A stretch of DNA of 64,000 nucleotides from Ancistrus triradiatus (GCA_025084515.1 JAJAGP010000442.1:248001-312000); one strand, 5' to 3'; positions 37,801-46,119 are shown, numbered from the stretch's first letter. Notes: generated by a model not told the origin, from the sequence alone. A program made the numbers and translations.

Positions 37801-39060
37801 TACCTGCGGGAGAGGCCGTGGAGGTTTTGCAAAGACCTTCACTACGGTGTCCACCACCTGAGACATGGCAGAGTTCAGTTCCTGCTTCAGTGTCTCTGCC
37901 AGTTGCTTGCCTTCTGCATGCATGGAGGTTGGCCCTTTGCCCCTCAGTGAGCCCTCCCTTTTGGGCTTTTCTCCATCCAGCATGGCCTGTTCTCTTAGCA
38001 GTGCCCTTGCCCGATCCAGAAAGTTTCCTGGATCCAAGTCCATCTCATTATCAGAACGATCAGCAGCAGAGTCCCGCATGTTGTGATCATTGAGGTCTCC
38101 ATCCATGAGCCCGGCATCAGAGTGAGCACTATCTTCAGAGAGGTTTCCTCCATCGTGGTCTGCATCATTCCCTTCAGAATCAGTGCTATCATAAATCTGG
38201 AAGAATTTCTCTTGTAGTTGTCGCAGCTGTTTCTGCATGTCCTCAAGCTGCAGCTTGAGCTGTCTGCGTTCCTCTACCTTCTGCTCCTTGTGCACTGACA
38301 CCAGCTGCTGGAAGCTCTGCTGCTGTTGAGGAAGCTTTTGCTTACGCTTATTCTCACGGTAGCTTTCTCTTGGGCTAGATGGTTGCTGGGGACCTTCAAT
38401 TTCTCCTTCACCATCCCGCTCTCGTTCCCTTAAGCTGGAGTTTGATGGCATCATTACATTGGGTGAGTGGCTCATTCCACGAATGATGTTCTCCACACGA
38501 GCCCTCTTAGCTCGGAGGTGTTCGTCATTGAGTCGTTCAACGTCAAAGTGACCCAAAGTAGGGCGACTGAAGGGTGAGAGACACTCCTGAGGGCTATCCT
38601 GGGATGAGTTACTGCATGCGTCCTCCTGGGGCACCTCAGATCCGTTGCTAGAGAGAGCACTACTTGGAAACCCCGACTCTGCCCCTGGTCCTCCTCCATT
38701 CTTTGATATGTTGCTCTTCAGCAGCTGTGAGATTATAGTAGCACCAGGAAAAGAAATCATTGCATCCTCGTATGAGTTTGCTCTCTTGAGAAGCTTCCGG
38801 AGCACATTGGATTTGGTCTCGCTGGTGTCCCCATGACCAAGCTGCGTCCCTTGACACTCCAACAGGTCCTGCTCCGCGCTGTGATGGGTGTTCATGGCCC
38901 CAAAAATGCTGGTGGATTTTATTATGTGGGTGCCAAAAATATCAGTAGAACTTGCTGGTGTCAGTGTAGAGGTAGAGCCCACGGTTCTCTTCACTCCAAT
39001 GTCCACTCGTCGTCTTTTGGTCTGTCGGTTTAGGAGGGACTCACTGTCATGGTCCGGCAT
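7258..39060 (-). CDS. prox1: prox1: prospero homeobox transcription factor, complete coding region in four coding exons
   Basis: Joined coding exons are 39060-37204, 32923-32816, 22165-21971 and 7443-7258, giving 781 codons plus TAG. The protein is a nuclear DNA-binding regulator; in vertebrates PROX1 controls lymphatic endothelial identity and lens, liver, retina, heart and neural development. Visible landmarks are a basic stretch near residues 15-25 (KRRRVD, probable nuclear signal), the ISQLL nuclear-receptor box at 110-114, a Gln-rich and coiled-coil segment around 245-290, an acidic Ser-rich stretch at 291-345, the psi-K-x-E site IKSE at 599-602 (the equivalent site is reported as sumoylated in mammals), and the homeo-prospero domain at 620-781. 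Mammalian PROX1 is about 737 residues; the extra length is in exon 2. All splice junctions fit the conserved protein without a frame break. Teleosts keep two copies, prox1a and prox1b; this looks more like prox1a, but that was not tested. Confidence 0.97.
10053..10368 (+). pseudogene. Reverse transcriptase fragment of the LINE
   Basis: An open stretch of about 105 codons with the RT palm: RKSGVIEKYVRVVPDMY, GLHEGLSLIPCLF and FVDDTVICSES. The usual Gln-Gly of the palm entry is Glu-Gly, and FADD is FVDD, so activity is unlikely even in this open part. It ends SKTE and then stops at the Tc1 insertion. Confidence 0.8.
10380..10849 (+). mobile_element. Internally deleted Tc1 derivative nested in the LINE
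   Basis: The left end AGTGGTGCTTGAAAGTTTG and the right end CAAACTTTCAAGCAGCACTG are inverted. TA lies immediately to the left. The internal region jumps from the left subterminal part to the 3' end of the transposase (CCCACCAACATCCCAGAG... near 10510), so no transposase remains. The LINE reading frame resumes on both sides (SKTE then a one-codon stop and MCV before; NET after), so it inserted after the LINE. Confidence 0.88.
11051..11239. repeat. Perfect 92-bp inverted repeat with 5-nt spacer
   Basis: The left arm 11051-11142 and right arm 11148-11239 are exact reverse complements over 92 bp; the spacer is GAGAG. The left arm is the LINE's own sequence continuing from 11040; the right arm is its inverted copy, after which other LINE sequence resumes. 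It would form a very stable hairpin as DNA or RNA. Confidence 0.97.
11856..11880 (+). repeat. (CA)n microsatellite
   Basis: A short CA tract in intron 4. Related imperfect GT tracts lie near 11755-11790 and 8095-8112. Confidence 0.95.
12332..12388 (+). repeat. (GT)28 microsatellite
   Basis: A pure GT tract preceded by a purine-rich GGGAGG run (12285-12330). The Thr-His/Cys-Val frames over it are artefacts of the repeat. Confidence 0.98.
13404..13471 (+). repeat. (CA)34 microsatellite
   Basis: One of the longest dinucleotide tracts in the window; pure. Confidence 0.98.
13712..13756 (+). repeat. (CA)22 microsatellite
   Basis: A second pure CA tract 240 bp from the previous one. Between them is a short tandem duplication of GCAGTTTTTGAAAAAAA (13607-13643). 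Confidence 0.98.
14140..14500. other. Complex intronic block, possible enhancer
   Basis: This stretch is richer in GC and sequence complexity than its surroundings and is open for 118 codons on the plus strand, but the translation matches no family I know. It contains the near-palindrome GGTTAATCCCTAACC at 14276-14290, with a TAATCC homeodomain-type site. No function can be assigned from sequence alone. Confidence 0.3.
16445..16538 (+). repeat. (TA)47 microsatellite
   Basis: A pure TA tract flanked by interrupted inverted sequence (ACATGCCAGCTTATGTA on the left; TACATAAG and CTGGCATGT on the right). Confidence 0.97.
16770..16910 (-). pseudogene. Reverse transcriptase fragment (LINE), candidate
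   Basis: The minus strand encodes CGVPLGSVLGPLLICSIL, close to the GVPQGSVLGPLLFSIY block of LINE reverse transcriptases, in an open frame reaching further upstream (to about 17270). The upstream part of that frame does not match RT in my reading. This may be a short LINE scrap in sense orientation to prox1, or a chance match. Confidence 0.4.
17903..17931 (+). repeat. (CA)n microsatellite
   Basis: A short pure CA tract. Confidence 0.95.
20580..21480. repeat. Unidentified repeat with internal direct duplication
   Basis: The segment from 20620 (ACAGAGATTAGGCCCAACCT) and the one from 21058 (ACAGAGATTAGAACCAACAT) are diverged copies over about 90 bp, both ending near ATGGTTTGT. The text resembles antisense of a decayed DNA-transposon transposase, but I cannot name the family. 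Confidence 0.4.
21679..21731 (+). repeat. (CT)26 microsatellite
   Basis: A pure pyrimidine tract 240 bp downstream (in gene sense) of prox1 exon 4. Confidence 0.97.
21971..22165 (-). CDS. prox1: prox1 exon 4: residues 656-720, homeodomain recognition region
   Basis: This exon is 195 bp, 65 codons, phase 0 at both ends. It lies between the acceptor CCATCACAG and the donor GTAGAC at 21970. It opens with FNRCITSQLIKWFSNFREF, the prospero-type homeodomain helix 3 region. Asn670 and Arg672 in WFSNFR lie where substitutions in mammalian PROX1 are reported to abolish DNA binding (from memory). It then runs through MEKFARQAINDG and ends MHYNKANDFE, the link to the Prospero domain. Conservation with mammals is near complete except in the short GAEEINVSRDSELF stretch. 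Confidence 0.96.
22456..22600 (+). repeat. Interspersed family repeat, degenerate copy B
   Basis: Worn match to the family at 5373: GAGCATTGTCTTAAAACAGC, ACAATGGCAAGGAAAAACAT and CCTTGGGTAG are recognisable. Confidence 0.6.
22777..23680 (+). mobile_element. Decayed Tc1/mariner transposon of a third family
   Basis: It starts CACTGCCTGGGCAAAAAG after TA, as in the fish family whose ends read CACTGCCTGGCCAAAAA. The plus strand carries decayed transposase segments: AAATAATCTTGAATGACCAT (near 23076), TGGACTCTGGAGCAATGGAA (near 23300), and TGAATGACCAGGTATAACAT through GCATATTCCA (23400-23465). The part around the first catalytic Asp is deleted and stops are frequent. The right end was not found. 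Confidence 0.72.
24405..24480 (+). repeat. SINE-like fragment (GCCAGT-CATCACAG family)
   Basis: GGGGCACAGGCATAAACATG then ATGCCAGTACATCACAGAG resembles the front part of the fish repeat whose back part occurs at 26430 and 54600. Heavily worn. Confidence 0.4.
25330..25600. other. Complex intronic block, possible enhancer
   Basis: GC-richer, non-repetitive sequence with homeodomain-like (CATTAATG, GATAATTGAGC) and ACCAATCAACGG motifs in intron 3. It stands out from AT-rich flanks. Conservation was not tested. Confidence 0.25.
25663..25691 (+). repeat. (GA)n microsatellite
   Basis: A pure GA tract following the complex block at 25330-25600. Confidence 0.96.
26430..26580 (-). mobile_element. 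SINE-like repeat fragment
   Basis: Contains GGAGGAAACTGGAGTACCCG, ACATGGGGAGGACATGCAAA and GGGATTGAACCAGGGATCTC, the reverse of a promoter-like head in a widespread fish SINE. A second copy is at 54600. Confidence 0.65.
27992..28040 (+). repeat. (GT)n microsatellite
   Basis: A GT tract with minor interruptions after 28030. Confidence 0.96.
29588..29636 (+). repeat. (CA)n microsatellite
   Basis: A CA tract with one ATA interruption. A second, interrupted CA tract lies at 29832-29868. Confidence 0.96.
30080..30720. other. Complex intronic block, candidate prox1 enhancer
   Basis: About 640 bp of non-repetitive sequence with many homeodomain-type cores (TAATGA, ATTAG, TTAAT), TATTCATGAG, a TTTATTA Cdx-like site and ACAAT Sox-like sites. 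No microsatellite, transposon or frame intrudes, unlike the flanks. The pattern resembles conserved non-coding elements around developmental genes, but conservation could not be measured. Confidence 0.35.
31470..31830. other. Unidentified moderately GC-rich segment, possible old repeat
   Basis: Non-AT-rich sequence ending at a (TAA)n tract, which suggests an old retroposed element with its tail, but the family is not recognised and no box A/B head is clear. Confidence 0.3.
31832..31877 (+). repeat. (TAA)15 microsatellite
   Basis: A pure trinucleotide tract, 940 bp from exon 3. Confidence 0.97.
32816..32923 (-). CDS. prox1: prox1 exon 3: residues 620-655, start of homeo-prospero domain
   Basis: This exon is 108 bp, 36 codons, phase 0 at both ends. 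It begins ATT CAG GAA GGG (IQEGLSPNHLKK) and ends FFSDVK, followed by the donor GTGAGT at 32815. It encodes the first helix region of the divergent homeodomain (AKLMFFYTRYPSSNMLK). The preceding intron ends in AC rather than AG. Mammalian PROX1 has Met where this protein has Ile620, because the last bases of exon 2 and the first codon of exon 3 meet there. Confidence 0.95.
33740..34330. other. Complex block in intron 2, possible regulatory DNA
   Basis: Non-repetitive sequence with CTAATTACT, GCGTTAATCGAG and ATGCAAAT (octamer-like, 33900-33907), between a purine/pyrimidine-rich stretch (33600-33730) and plain AT-rich DNA. Conservation was not tested. Confidence 0.25.
35368..35475 (+). mobile_element. 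tRNA-derived SINE, worn copy 2
   Basis: GGTAGCCTAGCGGTAATGTCC, with a deletion between box A and the GGTTCAAATCCGACC box B, then CCTTGAGCAAGACCCTTCAA. The tail is largely lost. Confidence 0.75.
35546..35717 (+). mobile_element. tRNA-derived SINE, copy 3
   Basis: GGTAGCCTAGCGGTTAAGG head, GGTTCAAATCCCACCTCTGC box B, then TCGCTCTGGATAAGGGCGTC and a TGTAAATGTAAATG tail. It lies 70 bp from copy 2 in the same orientation, antisense to prox1, in the U12-type intron. Confidence 0.88.
36000..36300. other. Complex block in intron 2, possible regulatory DNA
   Basis: Non-repetitive stretch with CACCTGTTAATGCC, AGCCGCAAACACC and CAGCTGAGGGCCCTCAGG. Flanking sequence at 35720-35990 and 36300-36340 is AT-rich with a T-run. 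Conservation was not tested. Confidence 0.25.
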
Positions 39061-39125
39061 CCCTGGTGCTATTATTGAGCCATTTCTCACAGACCAGTGC
39101 TCACACTGTTACAGCGAGATTCCTG
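37204..39125 (-). CDS. prox1: prox1 exon 2: short 5' UTR, start codon and residues 1-619
   Basis: The exon starts after TTCCTTGCAG (minus strand) at 39125, or at 39122 if the second AG of the NAGNAG acceptor is used. The start is the ATG at 39060-39058, which begins MPDHD, the conserved PROX1 N-terminus. The frame stays open upstream to a TAA near 39109-39111 but contains only GTG, no ATG, so 39060 is the start. A three-codon upstream ORF precedes it. The exon carries the nuclear signal, the ISQLL box, the EDAM/FPGATIISQLL block, the AKRARVENIIRGMSHSP block, the Gln-rich coiled coil and the proline/His-rich region ending ISPYPGSA. Residues about 28-82 diverge from the mammalian sequence as I know it. 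The exon ends at 37204 with GCA, followed by a U12-type donor. Confidence 0.96.
39072..39083 (-). promoter_or_regulatory. Three-codon upstream ORF in prox1 5' UTR
   Basis: ATG GCT CAA TAA lies in exon 2, out of frame with the main start and ending 11 nt before it. Its context (G at -3, G at +4) is stronger than that of the main ATG (G at -3, C at +4). Such a minimal uORF would be expected to lower translation initiation at the main start. Confidence 0.6.
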
Positions 39126-42100
39126 CTGCAAGGAAGAGGGACAAAATGACAAGACATGTTTCATGAGCATCAGTTATTAATTGCACCAAATTGTATAAAA
39201 CCTACTGCCATTGTTTGATGCATACTGACTGTTGTTAATGTAATAATTAAAAATAATTACATAAATAGGTATATAATAGCATATAACTATGTATATCTAT
39301 AATATTGTCAAGTACAATCAATTGTGCCATTTTGCCGTGAATATATTTTATATATAACCCAATAAAATACAAATACTCTACTATACTAATATAGTAGATA
39401 CAACACTATACATTTTGGTTTTACTTGTGTTGCACAAATCATGAATGCGTAATTTTAACTATGACTGCAGTTAACTGCAGTCAAACAATACAAAGATTCC
39501 TAGAGAGGGTGTACATTATGTATTTTTTCATGTACCTATTAGGTCCTTTTATAAGACAAAGGCTTATCTTAGATTATTCTGCATGCACACATATGAAAAA
39601 CAGAAAATGTTGTTAAATTTAGAGCAAACCTTGGAGGATGAAATAAAAAGAAAATGTTCGGTATGCGGTTGTGAATGAGGATAGAAGGGGGTTAACCAGC
39701 TTTGCATACGTGAGCAAAGTCCTACATTCTCTGTACTGTGCTAGTGACAAACAAAGCAACAGTTGTCGGTTCACATGAAAACAACAACATCAACTAAAAT
39801 CTGCATAAAATTATGTTAATCGCCTTTTGACTGCCCTCGTTTGTCCTAGATTAAGACTGGTAATGGCATATAAAAACTTATGGGGAAAAAAATCAGCATA
39901 GAGGAACAACGATGACAAGAGAAAGCATTATTAATTATCATATTCTCACAAATTTTCATAATTACATTATTTTAATCTAACATGATATTTTCTTAACAAA
40001 TTACCACTAATGAACATGAATTAAAATGTATTTTTAACGATAATAATTTTCTAAGTTACTAAATGTAAGATATTATTTTGTTATTTATTTATTTTTATTA
40101 CTATAAAAGAGCAAAATATGAACAGTTTTGGAAGGAAAACGTAAGATACTGTAAAATATGTTCTGGCCCATCACAGAATAGTAAAATCAGTTTGTTGAAT
40201 AAACTTTTTGGTTCTTTATCTCTATAAAACATGTTATTGCTTAGCACTATAAACTATCAAAAAGATCAAGAGTTTTGGGAGGAAAACACAACAAACTGGT
40301 TAAGATAACAGAAGGGTTTTTTTTTTTCTTTCCAAAAAGGGTCATACAAGTCATGGCAGCTGAAAAGCAAGGCGTTTGTTGAATAAAGTTTCTCTATTGT
40401 CCAAGGTAACGTACATTCTTCACAACTTGCTGGTATCAGACTTAGACTTTATGCAAATTTCTATTTCACGTGGTCGGTTAATTTAAAAAGAACACATACT
40501 TCCCAAAATAAATAAACATAAGCCAGGGTCGTTCGCTCTACAAATAAAAGCAGGCTAATATAAAATATCGCAATGCAATTAAAATGAGAAAATAAGTCTT
40601 TAACTACCATTACAAAAAAAAACCCCAAAAAACTAAAAATTAAAATAAATAAAAAAAACAGACTTGCATTCCTTTTCTTTTGCAAATGTCTGCACTTGGA
40701 GATGATCCGTGTCGATGCAAATGGTGTGCGAGTTCCTCCACGCAAACTAAGTAGAGCTCATCCTGAAAACCCCTACATTTGACTCATCCTTTTAAAAAGT
40801 TTTGATTAAGGTTTTGGAGCGACTTGTTTGGTAGAACACCAGCAGGATCAATCCTAAACTCACTCTTTGGCGCTGACAGGCATTGAATAGTGTGAGCCTA
40901 TAACTAATTAAAGAATACGTTCCCTATTCCCCCCTTGAAAAAAAAAATTAAACAATCGCTTGTATGGGTTGTCTTTAATTCAGATGCGACGCGCAACAAA
41001 AACTGCGAGTCGTTTTAAATTGTCTGAACGTAACACTGACAATAATAAATGATGCCGACAGATAGGAGACCTATACGTAGATTTACATGCAAGAAAACAA
41101 GGCAATGCACGGTGCGCTCTTTATCAGACACACGGCGGTTTCCTGCACCTGTCTGTCGTCAGAGCGCACCTGTCTCCCTCTGCGCGCATGCGCTCAGCGC
41201 CGTCCGCACGCAAGTCTGGGACTAATTTCACGCAATTACGAACGAGGAACTTGGGCAGTGAGAAGTTCCAACTTCCCTTCGGGTTTGCATTTATTGAAAC
41301 TGACATATATTTAAGGAAAAGGGGAAAAAGATCTTCTGGATAAATGGAGTGATAAGATCAGAAAATGTAGTCAATAAGTTAACTGCACATTGTAAAGTCG
41401 GTCAGTTAATATTTCAGTAATTGGGCTTATAACTGGTGAGTACTTACGTGAATAAGAGTGGATTGTGTTGTGTATATTTATTAATGACCAAAACATGTAT
41501 AGTAAAGTCTACCAGGTAATTCAACCTTGCACCAGGTAACAGCCTGCTGAATTTGAGTGAATTTGGGCCAGCGACCTTTACAATGTACATTTTGTTTTGT
41601 TTAGATTTCGGCTGAGTAAACGTTAATAACGTTCATACACAAGACAGCACCGATAAATACTTTCATTTAGCATTTAAGACTTTGAAATGGTCCAGTAACT
41701 TTGTGTTATATGAGGCCAGTATAAAACAGTGCCAATACTGGACCCAGTGAGTCTGCGCTCACTACTACTTCTAAAATAAAATAATGAAACAACTTTGCGT
41801 CTGCGGCACGTCAGACCCCTCGATTTGACAAAAGATCTGTGGACAGGCGACGATCAAACGTGTAATGAAGTAACTAAGCCAGACGCAAACCCCCCGGGGA
41901 GCATGATCCCGGGCTGACCGGGTGCAGACAGCGCACTCTCAGGGGATTCAAGCACCGTGAGAACTCGTTACGAACTGCGCCGGCGGCCGCGCTCGGTAAG
42001 AGGCGCACAAACAAACAAGGCAATGTCCCAAAAGCGGACACAGCTGGCACCGAACAAAGATGAAACAATGGGTAAAATCGGCTTAAGAGAGACCTGGAAC

Positions 42101-42344
42101 GGTTTTGATTATGATGCGAACTTATCAAAGAGCTCAAACAACCTAAGCGCAAACGCCCGGATTAAAAGTACAAATTAGATTTTGCGTAAACGCGTCCAGC
42201 TGGGTGTTGTGTTTACACGTGTAGAGATTGGATTTAGGATTGTCAAAACGACTAAACTACCCATACTGATGAAGATTTATTTAATGGTGTGTTCACTCCA
42301 AAATAAACACGCAATGTAATAATTCGAGGACAGAGTTGACTTAC
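39126..42344 (-). other. prox1 intron 1 (3.2 kb)
   Basis: It runs from a perfect GTAAGT donor to TTCCTTGCAG. It is AT-rich from 39200 to 40950 and CpG-rich from 41080 onward. No transposon or coding segment is recognised. The acceptor is a NAGNAG pair (GCAGCAG). Confidence 0.6.
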
Positions 42345-42610
42345 CTCTGCAAATCGTGCGTGAAGTGAAAACGTCCTCTTCTTTTAAGCAAGAGAAATTG
42401 CACCGCAAATTATTGAGACCGGATAACGGGAGCGTTGTTCCGCGCTTGGGAAAGTGTGTGTGAAAGAGAGAGAGAGAGAATAAAGAAGGGAGAGAAAGAG
42501 GATGAGATGAGTAAAACGGTGAGCGAAAGCTAGAGCAATCTGCGGAATGGAGTGTGTTTCTCCGTGCGCACCGGGTGCGATAAAGAAGAAGAGCTCAGTG
42601 TGTGCTCGCT
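42345..42610 (-). other. prox1: prox1 exon 1, non-coding 5' UTR (5' end estimated)
   Basis: A perfect AG|GTAAGT donor on the minus strand sits at 42345/42344 at the lower edge of the CpG-rich block, and the next good acceptor is that of exon 2 at 39125. A non-coding first exon is usual for vertebrate PROX1. The upper limit is a guess, based on a TTTAAG element at 42639-42634 and an inverted CCAAT box at 42711-42715. No long reading frame continues into exon 2. Confidence 0.5.
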
Positions 42611-42633
42611 CTCCTCCGACCGCACACACTACA

Positions 42634-42720
42634 CTTAAAGACGCGGCCGAAGGAAACAGGAAAGAAGTGCGCGTCACAGTTGTGCATTGTGATGTAACCG
42701 CGAGCGCCTACCAATAAGAA
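42634..42720 (-). promoter_or_regulatory. Candidate prox1 core promoter
   Basis: On the minus strand there is an ATTGG (inverted CCAAT) at 42715-42711, then a GC-rich stretch with ACGCGC, then a TATA-like TTTAAG at 42639-42634. The spacing of about 75 bp and the position just upstream of the inferred exon 1 fit a CCAAT-plus-weak-TATA promoter. No transcript evidence was available. Confidence 0.35.
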
Positions 42721-42769
42721 CTGCAGACGGTGGTGGCGAGGAACCCGGGAGGGCTAAGAGGACTTCGAT

Positions 42770-44590
42770 GAAGAAAAAAAAAGGAAAAAAGTAGGGGAAG
42801 AACACCTTAACCTGACAAATCATCGGGGAAAGTGAAGAACCTGTAAGGAGTCGTTTTTAAAAAGTGATTCATGTTTATGATTGATGTATAATAATTTATT
42901 TCTTGTATTCATTTAATGAACAATGGTTATTTCAAACCTTTTAGAGATACACTCTTTAATACCTAGCAGCTCAATATAAGAATCATATAAGATGCGAGAT
43001 AAGAGCCTTTTATGGAAACATTTCGGAAGCTTTTAAGCCGTTTTAGTGAAAGTACACAGAACTTAAAAGAACCATGCTCTTGGAAATGATACTTCAGTTA
43101 TTTGACGCAGCAGAGACAAGGTTCAGATATCTATCAAATATACCTGAGGGGTAGTAAATGAAGATGTTACGTTCTTTTCCTTTTTGCTTTTGCAGCTATT
43201 GTGGTTTTACTATCTGCACTAGCTCGAAAAGATGAACTCCTCATAAATCCGCGTTCAAATCTTCCTTCATTTGGATGTATTTTGTGGGGAAGCTCCATTA
43301 CTTTCTTTTAGAAAGAATATGCCTTTTTTCTTTGAGAGGATGCACGCTGGCGAGTGCGCGAGCTTGTTATAGACGCGTCTCAAATTTCCACCTCCCTTTA
43401 CCTCCTCACCTTTACATTCTCATTGCATTTCTACCACAACGCTTGAGTGCACGATTATTTATGTTTTATGTCATGAACTGCAGTAAATCTGAGTCTTCAT
43501 CTTTGAAGATTTGGATTTGGACAAAATGGGACAAAATAGGCAAGTTTGGAGTGCAGGACATTGTGTGCGTACGTGTTAATGATTAATATCATAGTATGGT
43601 TTGAGTAATTTCTGTCAGCAATTTATGTAAGGACAACATGAATATTTGAATTCCAGAGGATTAAATGCTGGTGATTTGGATAGCTACATGCGTTTGATAT
43701 AAGTGCAGGCTTTGTCCAACATGTTTACACGTCAAAATAACGAAATAAATAAGTAATTTTACATATGACATGTCTATGTGTATTTCACTTGACAAGTTTG
43801 ACTTAATAAGTACAAGCATTTTTTTATTATCTTCATGAACATCGAACGCATTCTCTAGCTGAATTATATTTAATCCCTGTATATAATTTAAAGGGAAGAT
43901 GTCAAGTGCGCATCTATTCGGTCTGGTGGAATTTTATCTGCGAGATGTAACAACTGAGTGACTAAAACTCCTTTTTGAAGAACCTTTAAAAAATACAACC
44001 CAATATTTCCATATTCTATATATTATATATACCATATAATATCAACATTCCACACTGATAAAGCGAGCAATAACATTTCAAACGCGTGCGTAAATGGTTG
44101 TGCTGGAAGCAACCTTTGCTATAATGGCTTGAGTGGGCCATAAATCTATTAGGAATCTATTCATAGAGCAGATTTAATGTCCCAAACGTGCCTATCATAA
44201 AAAAGCTGTTTTCTCCCGCTGTTTGGATCCGACCATGCCAAAAAGGAAAGGCGCGTCTCTTTTCCATGTCGCAAGCAAGTGTTTTTGAGGAGCAATAAAT
44301 TGCTGGCGAAGTCAGCAAACTTTCGGAGTGTCCCCCTTTTCCAATGCAGGTGTCCTGCGCCCACCCCTCTCTCTCATCCCCATTGTCCCTCGCAGGCTGC
44401 TATGGTTACATGAGCGTTAAAAGCAGAGAGGGTGGTTTCCGGAAATGCAAAAAAAAAAAAAAAGAAAAACTTCAGAGAGATATCGAGAATCAGCTACGTC
44501 TCAAACCACATAAAAGCGTATCGTATGTCAAAACAGAAACTCATCCAGCTTAATAGGGCACGTGCTATTTTTGACATAATATTTAGTACT
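42770..44590. other. 5' flank of prox1, proximal; no gene seen
   Basis: AT-rich with scattered CpG at 43340-43380 and 44080-44100. No transposon and no convincing coding frame. Confidence 0.6.
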
Positions 44591-44690
44591 GGTTTATGCG
44601 TCTGCGCAACTGATGTTCCACTGGCACTCCTCCGTGCGCTCCAGTTCCGCGAGTGCGCGCGCGCGGAGAGGCCCTTGCCTCACATTAGCT
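44590..44690. promoter_or_regulatory. Small CpG-rich patch upstream of prox1
   Basis: TGCGTCTGCGCAACTG, CCGTGCGCTCC and GAGTGCGCGCGCGCGGAG form a local CpG cluster about 2 kb above the inferred promoter. It could be an alternative promoter or an enhancer. Confidence 0.25.
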
Positions 44691-44813
44691 CACTTTATTT
44701 TGGATCAAGGTTATCTCAAATGAATACTTTTATGGCCATTAATATATTTATGATCAGTGATCGGTCTCATTTCTTTGTGTACATCTGAGAAAGTCCACCA
44801 GCTCAAGCTCTTA

Positions 44814-44814
<1 letters not shown>

Positions 44815-44899
<85 letters not shown>

Positions 44900-44925
44900 G
44901 TATTATTATTATTATTATTATTATT
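44815..44925 (+). repeat. Compound (TTA)n(CTA)n(TTA)n microsatellite
   Basis: A TTA tract to 44860, CTA repeats 44861-44899, then TTA again to 44925. About 110 bp. Confidence 0.97.
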
Positions 44926-45404
44926 CCTCATTTTCCTAATTAAAACTGTGACTGTACAGTGTCCGAAGCTTCTGGTCGGCTGTCATGATGCTTGCAGAGC
45001 TAAAATAATTTGAAATCTCTAAACGATTGCATTAATATATACATAAGTAACTGTCTGCAGAATGCTGCACAGGTATTTTTCTTTCCTAAGGCACAAACAG
45101 AATAAATGTAAATATACCTCAAAGGCACAACACTGGTCCTTAGGGTCCAATTATGTGCATTAAACAACGGACAGATGACATTATATTCCCCTTATAAAGG
45201 TAGTCCAGTGAAACGTGTTTGTTTCTTTATAAAGCCACAGTTTATATGAGAAGGTTTTTGTTTTGGAAGAATGGTCGAGCATCTTATCACAAACCATTCA
45301 GCACTCATATGACAGCATTCCAAAAGGGATTAAAGCTGTGCTGGGGCAAAGGGTGACCCTAGTAATTATTGCGTCCTTAATAATAGTATTATTTTATTGA
45401 TAAT

Positions 45405-45455
<51 letters not shown>
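45405..45455 (+). repeat. (GATA)n microsatellite
   Basis: A pure GATA tetranucleotide tract of about 12 units. Confidence 0.97.
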
Positions 45456-46116
45456 CATATTTTCCATTCAGAGCATTTTCCTTTTATAAATATGAGTTTC
45501 CATTTTAAATGCATATTTTCTAATTAACAAAAACTATAAGCAATAATAAGCCTCATCTTATTTTTTCATTTCCATACAAGCTACACTATACTCTATGGGT
45601 ACATTCTGTTCACTTGGATACAAACAATGTACACAGTTCCCACCTATAACATAGCTTTACTGACATTTATTACACATATATTACACTCGATACAAAATAC
45701 GCATCCTTTGTTAAAAGAAAAGACTGAAAGATCCAGGCAGGTGTGCTATGTCACTACTGTACGAGGCTGAGAAATGAAAACTGCAAATATATGAGGCAAA
45801 ATGAGTGTTTTTAGAGCTTGTGCTCTGCATGCTATCATGAAGAGAATGTTTTCTGAGCACCTCCTCTCATGTGGGTCAAAGATCAGGACTGAGAGAGACG
45901 TGTTGGGCCAGAGGGAGGACCTTAGGAACTGGCACCATGTGGCACTGCCAGTTTAGCTCCAAACACAGCCTCCAGCCTTCCCTATGGGCCTCTAAATCAG
46001 ATAAATGAGGAGGAGTGCGTATGCTTGGCGTGTGTGTGAGTGAGAGTGAGATGTTCTTCAAGGACTGGCTGAACGCTCATTTCATGGCCCATTCGTATCA
46101 CTCATTAGTTTCGAAC

Positions 46117-46119
<3 letters not shown>
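45456..46119. other. 5' flank, nothing recognised
   Basis: Mixed composition without transposon ends or a coding match. Confidence 0.55.

Larger units (their letters stand above)
41100..42760. promoter_or_regulatory. CpG-rich promoter block of prox1
   Basis: CpG is frequent here (41140-41240, 41880-42010, 42530-42730) in contrast to the AT-rich, CpG-poor surroundings. It covers the inferred exon 1 and the first part of intron 1, as expected for the CpG island of a developmental regulator. It is not homogeneous: 41300-41750 is AT-rich. A second possible donor (CAC then GTAAGT at 41447-41442, minus) could mark an alternative first exon. Confidence 0.6.

Noticed and set aside
39061..39090. Ten-codon N-terminal extension of Prox1
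   Set aside because: The frame is open upstream, but it would begin with GTG; no ATG exists before 39060 and the conserved protein starts MPDHD at 39060.
37623..39166. Plus-strand and off-frame open stretches over prox1 exon 2
   Set aside because: They are shadows of the GC-richer coding exon; codon pattern and homology support only the minus-strand Prox1 frame.
41442..41450. Donor-like CAC|GTAAGT as an alternative prox1 first exon
   Set aside because: A single donor motif in AT-rich sequence without supporting promoter signals; kept only as a remark in the CpG-block entry.
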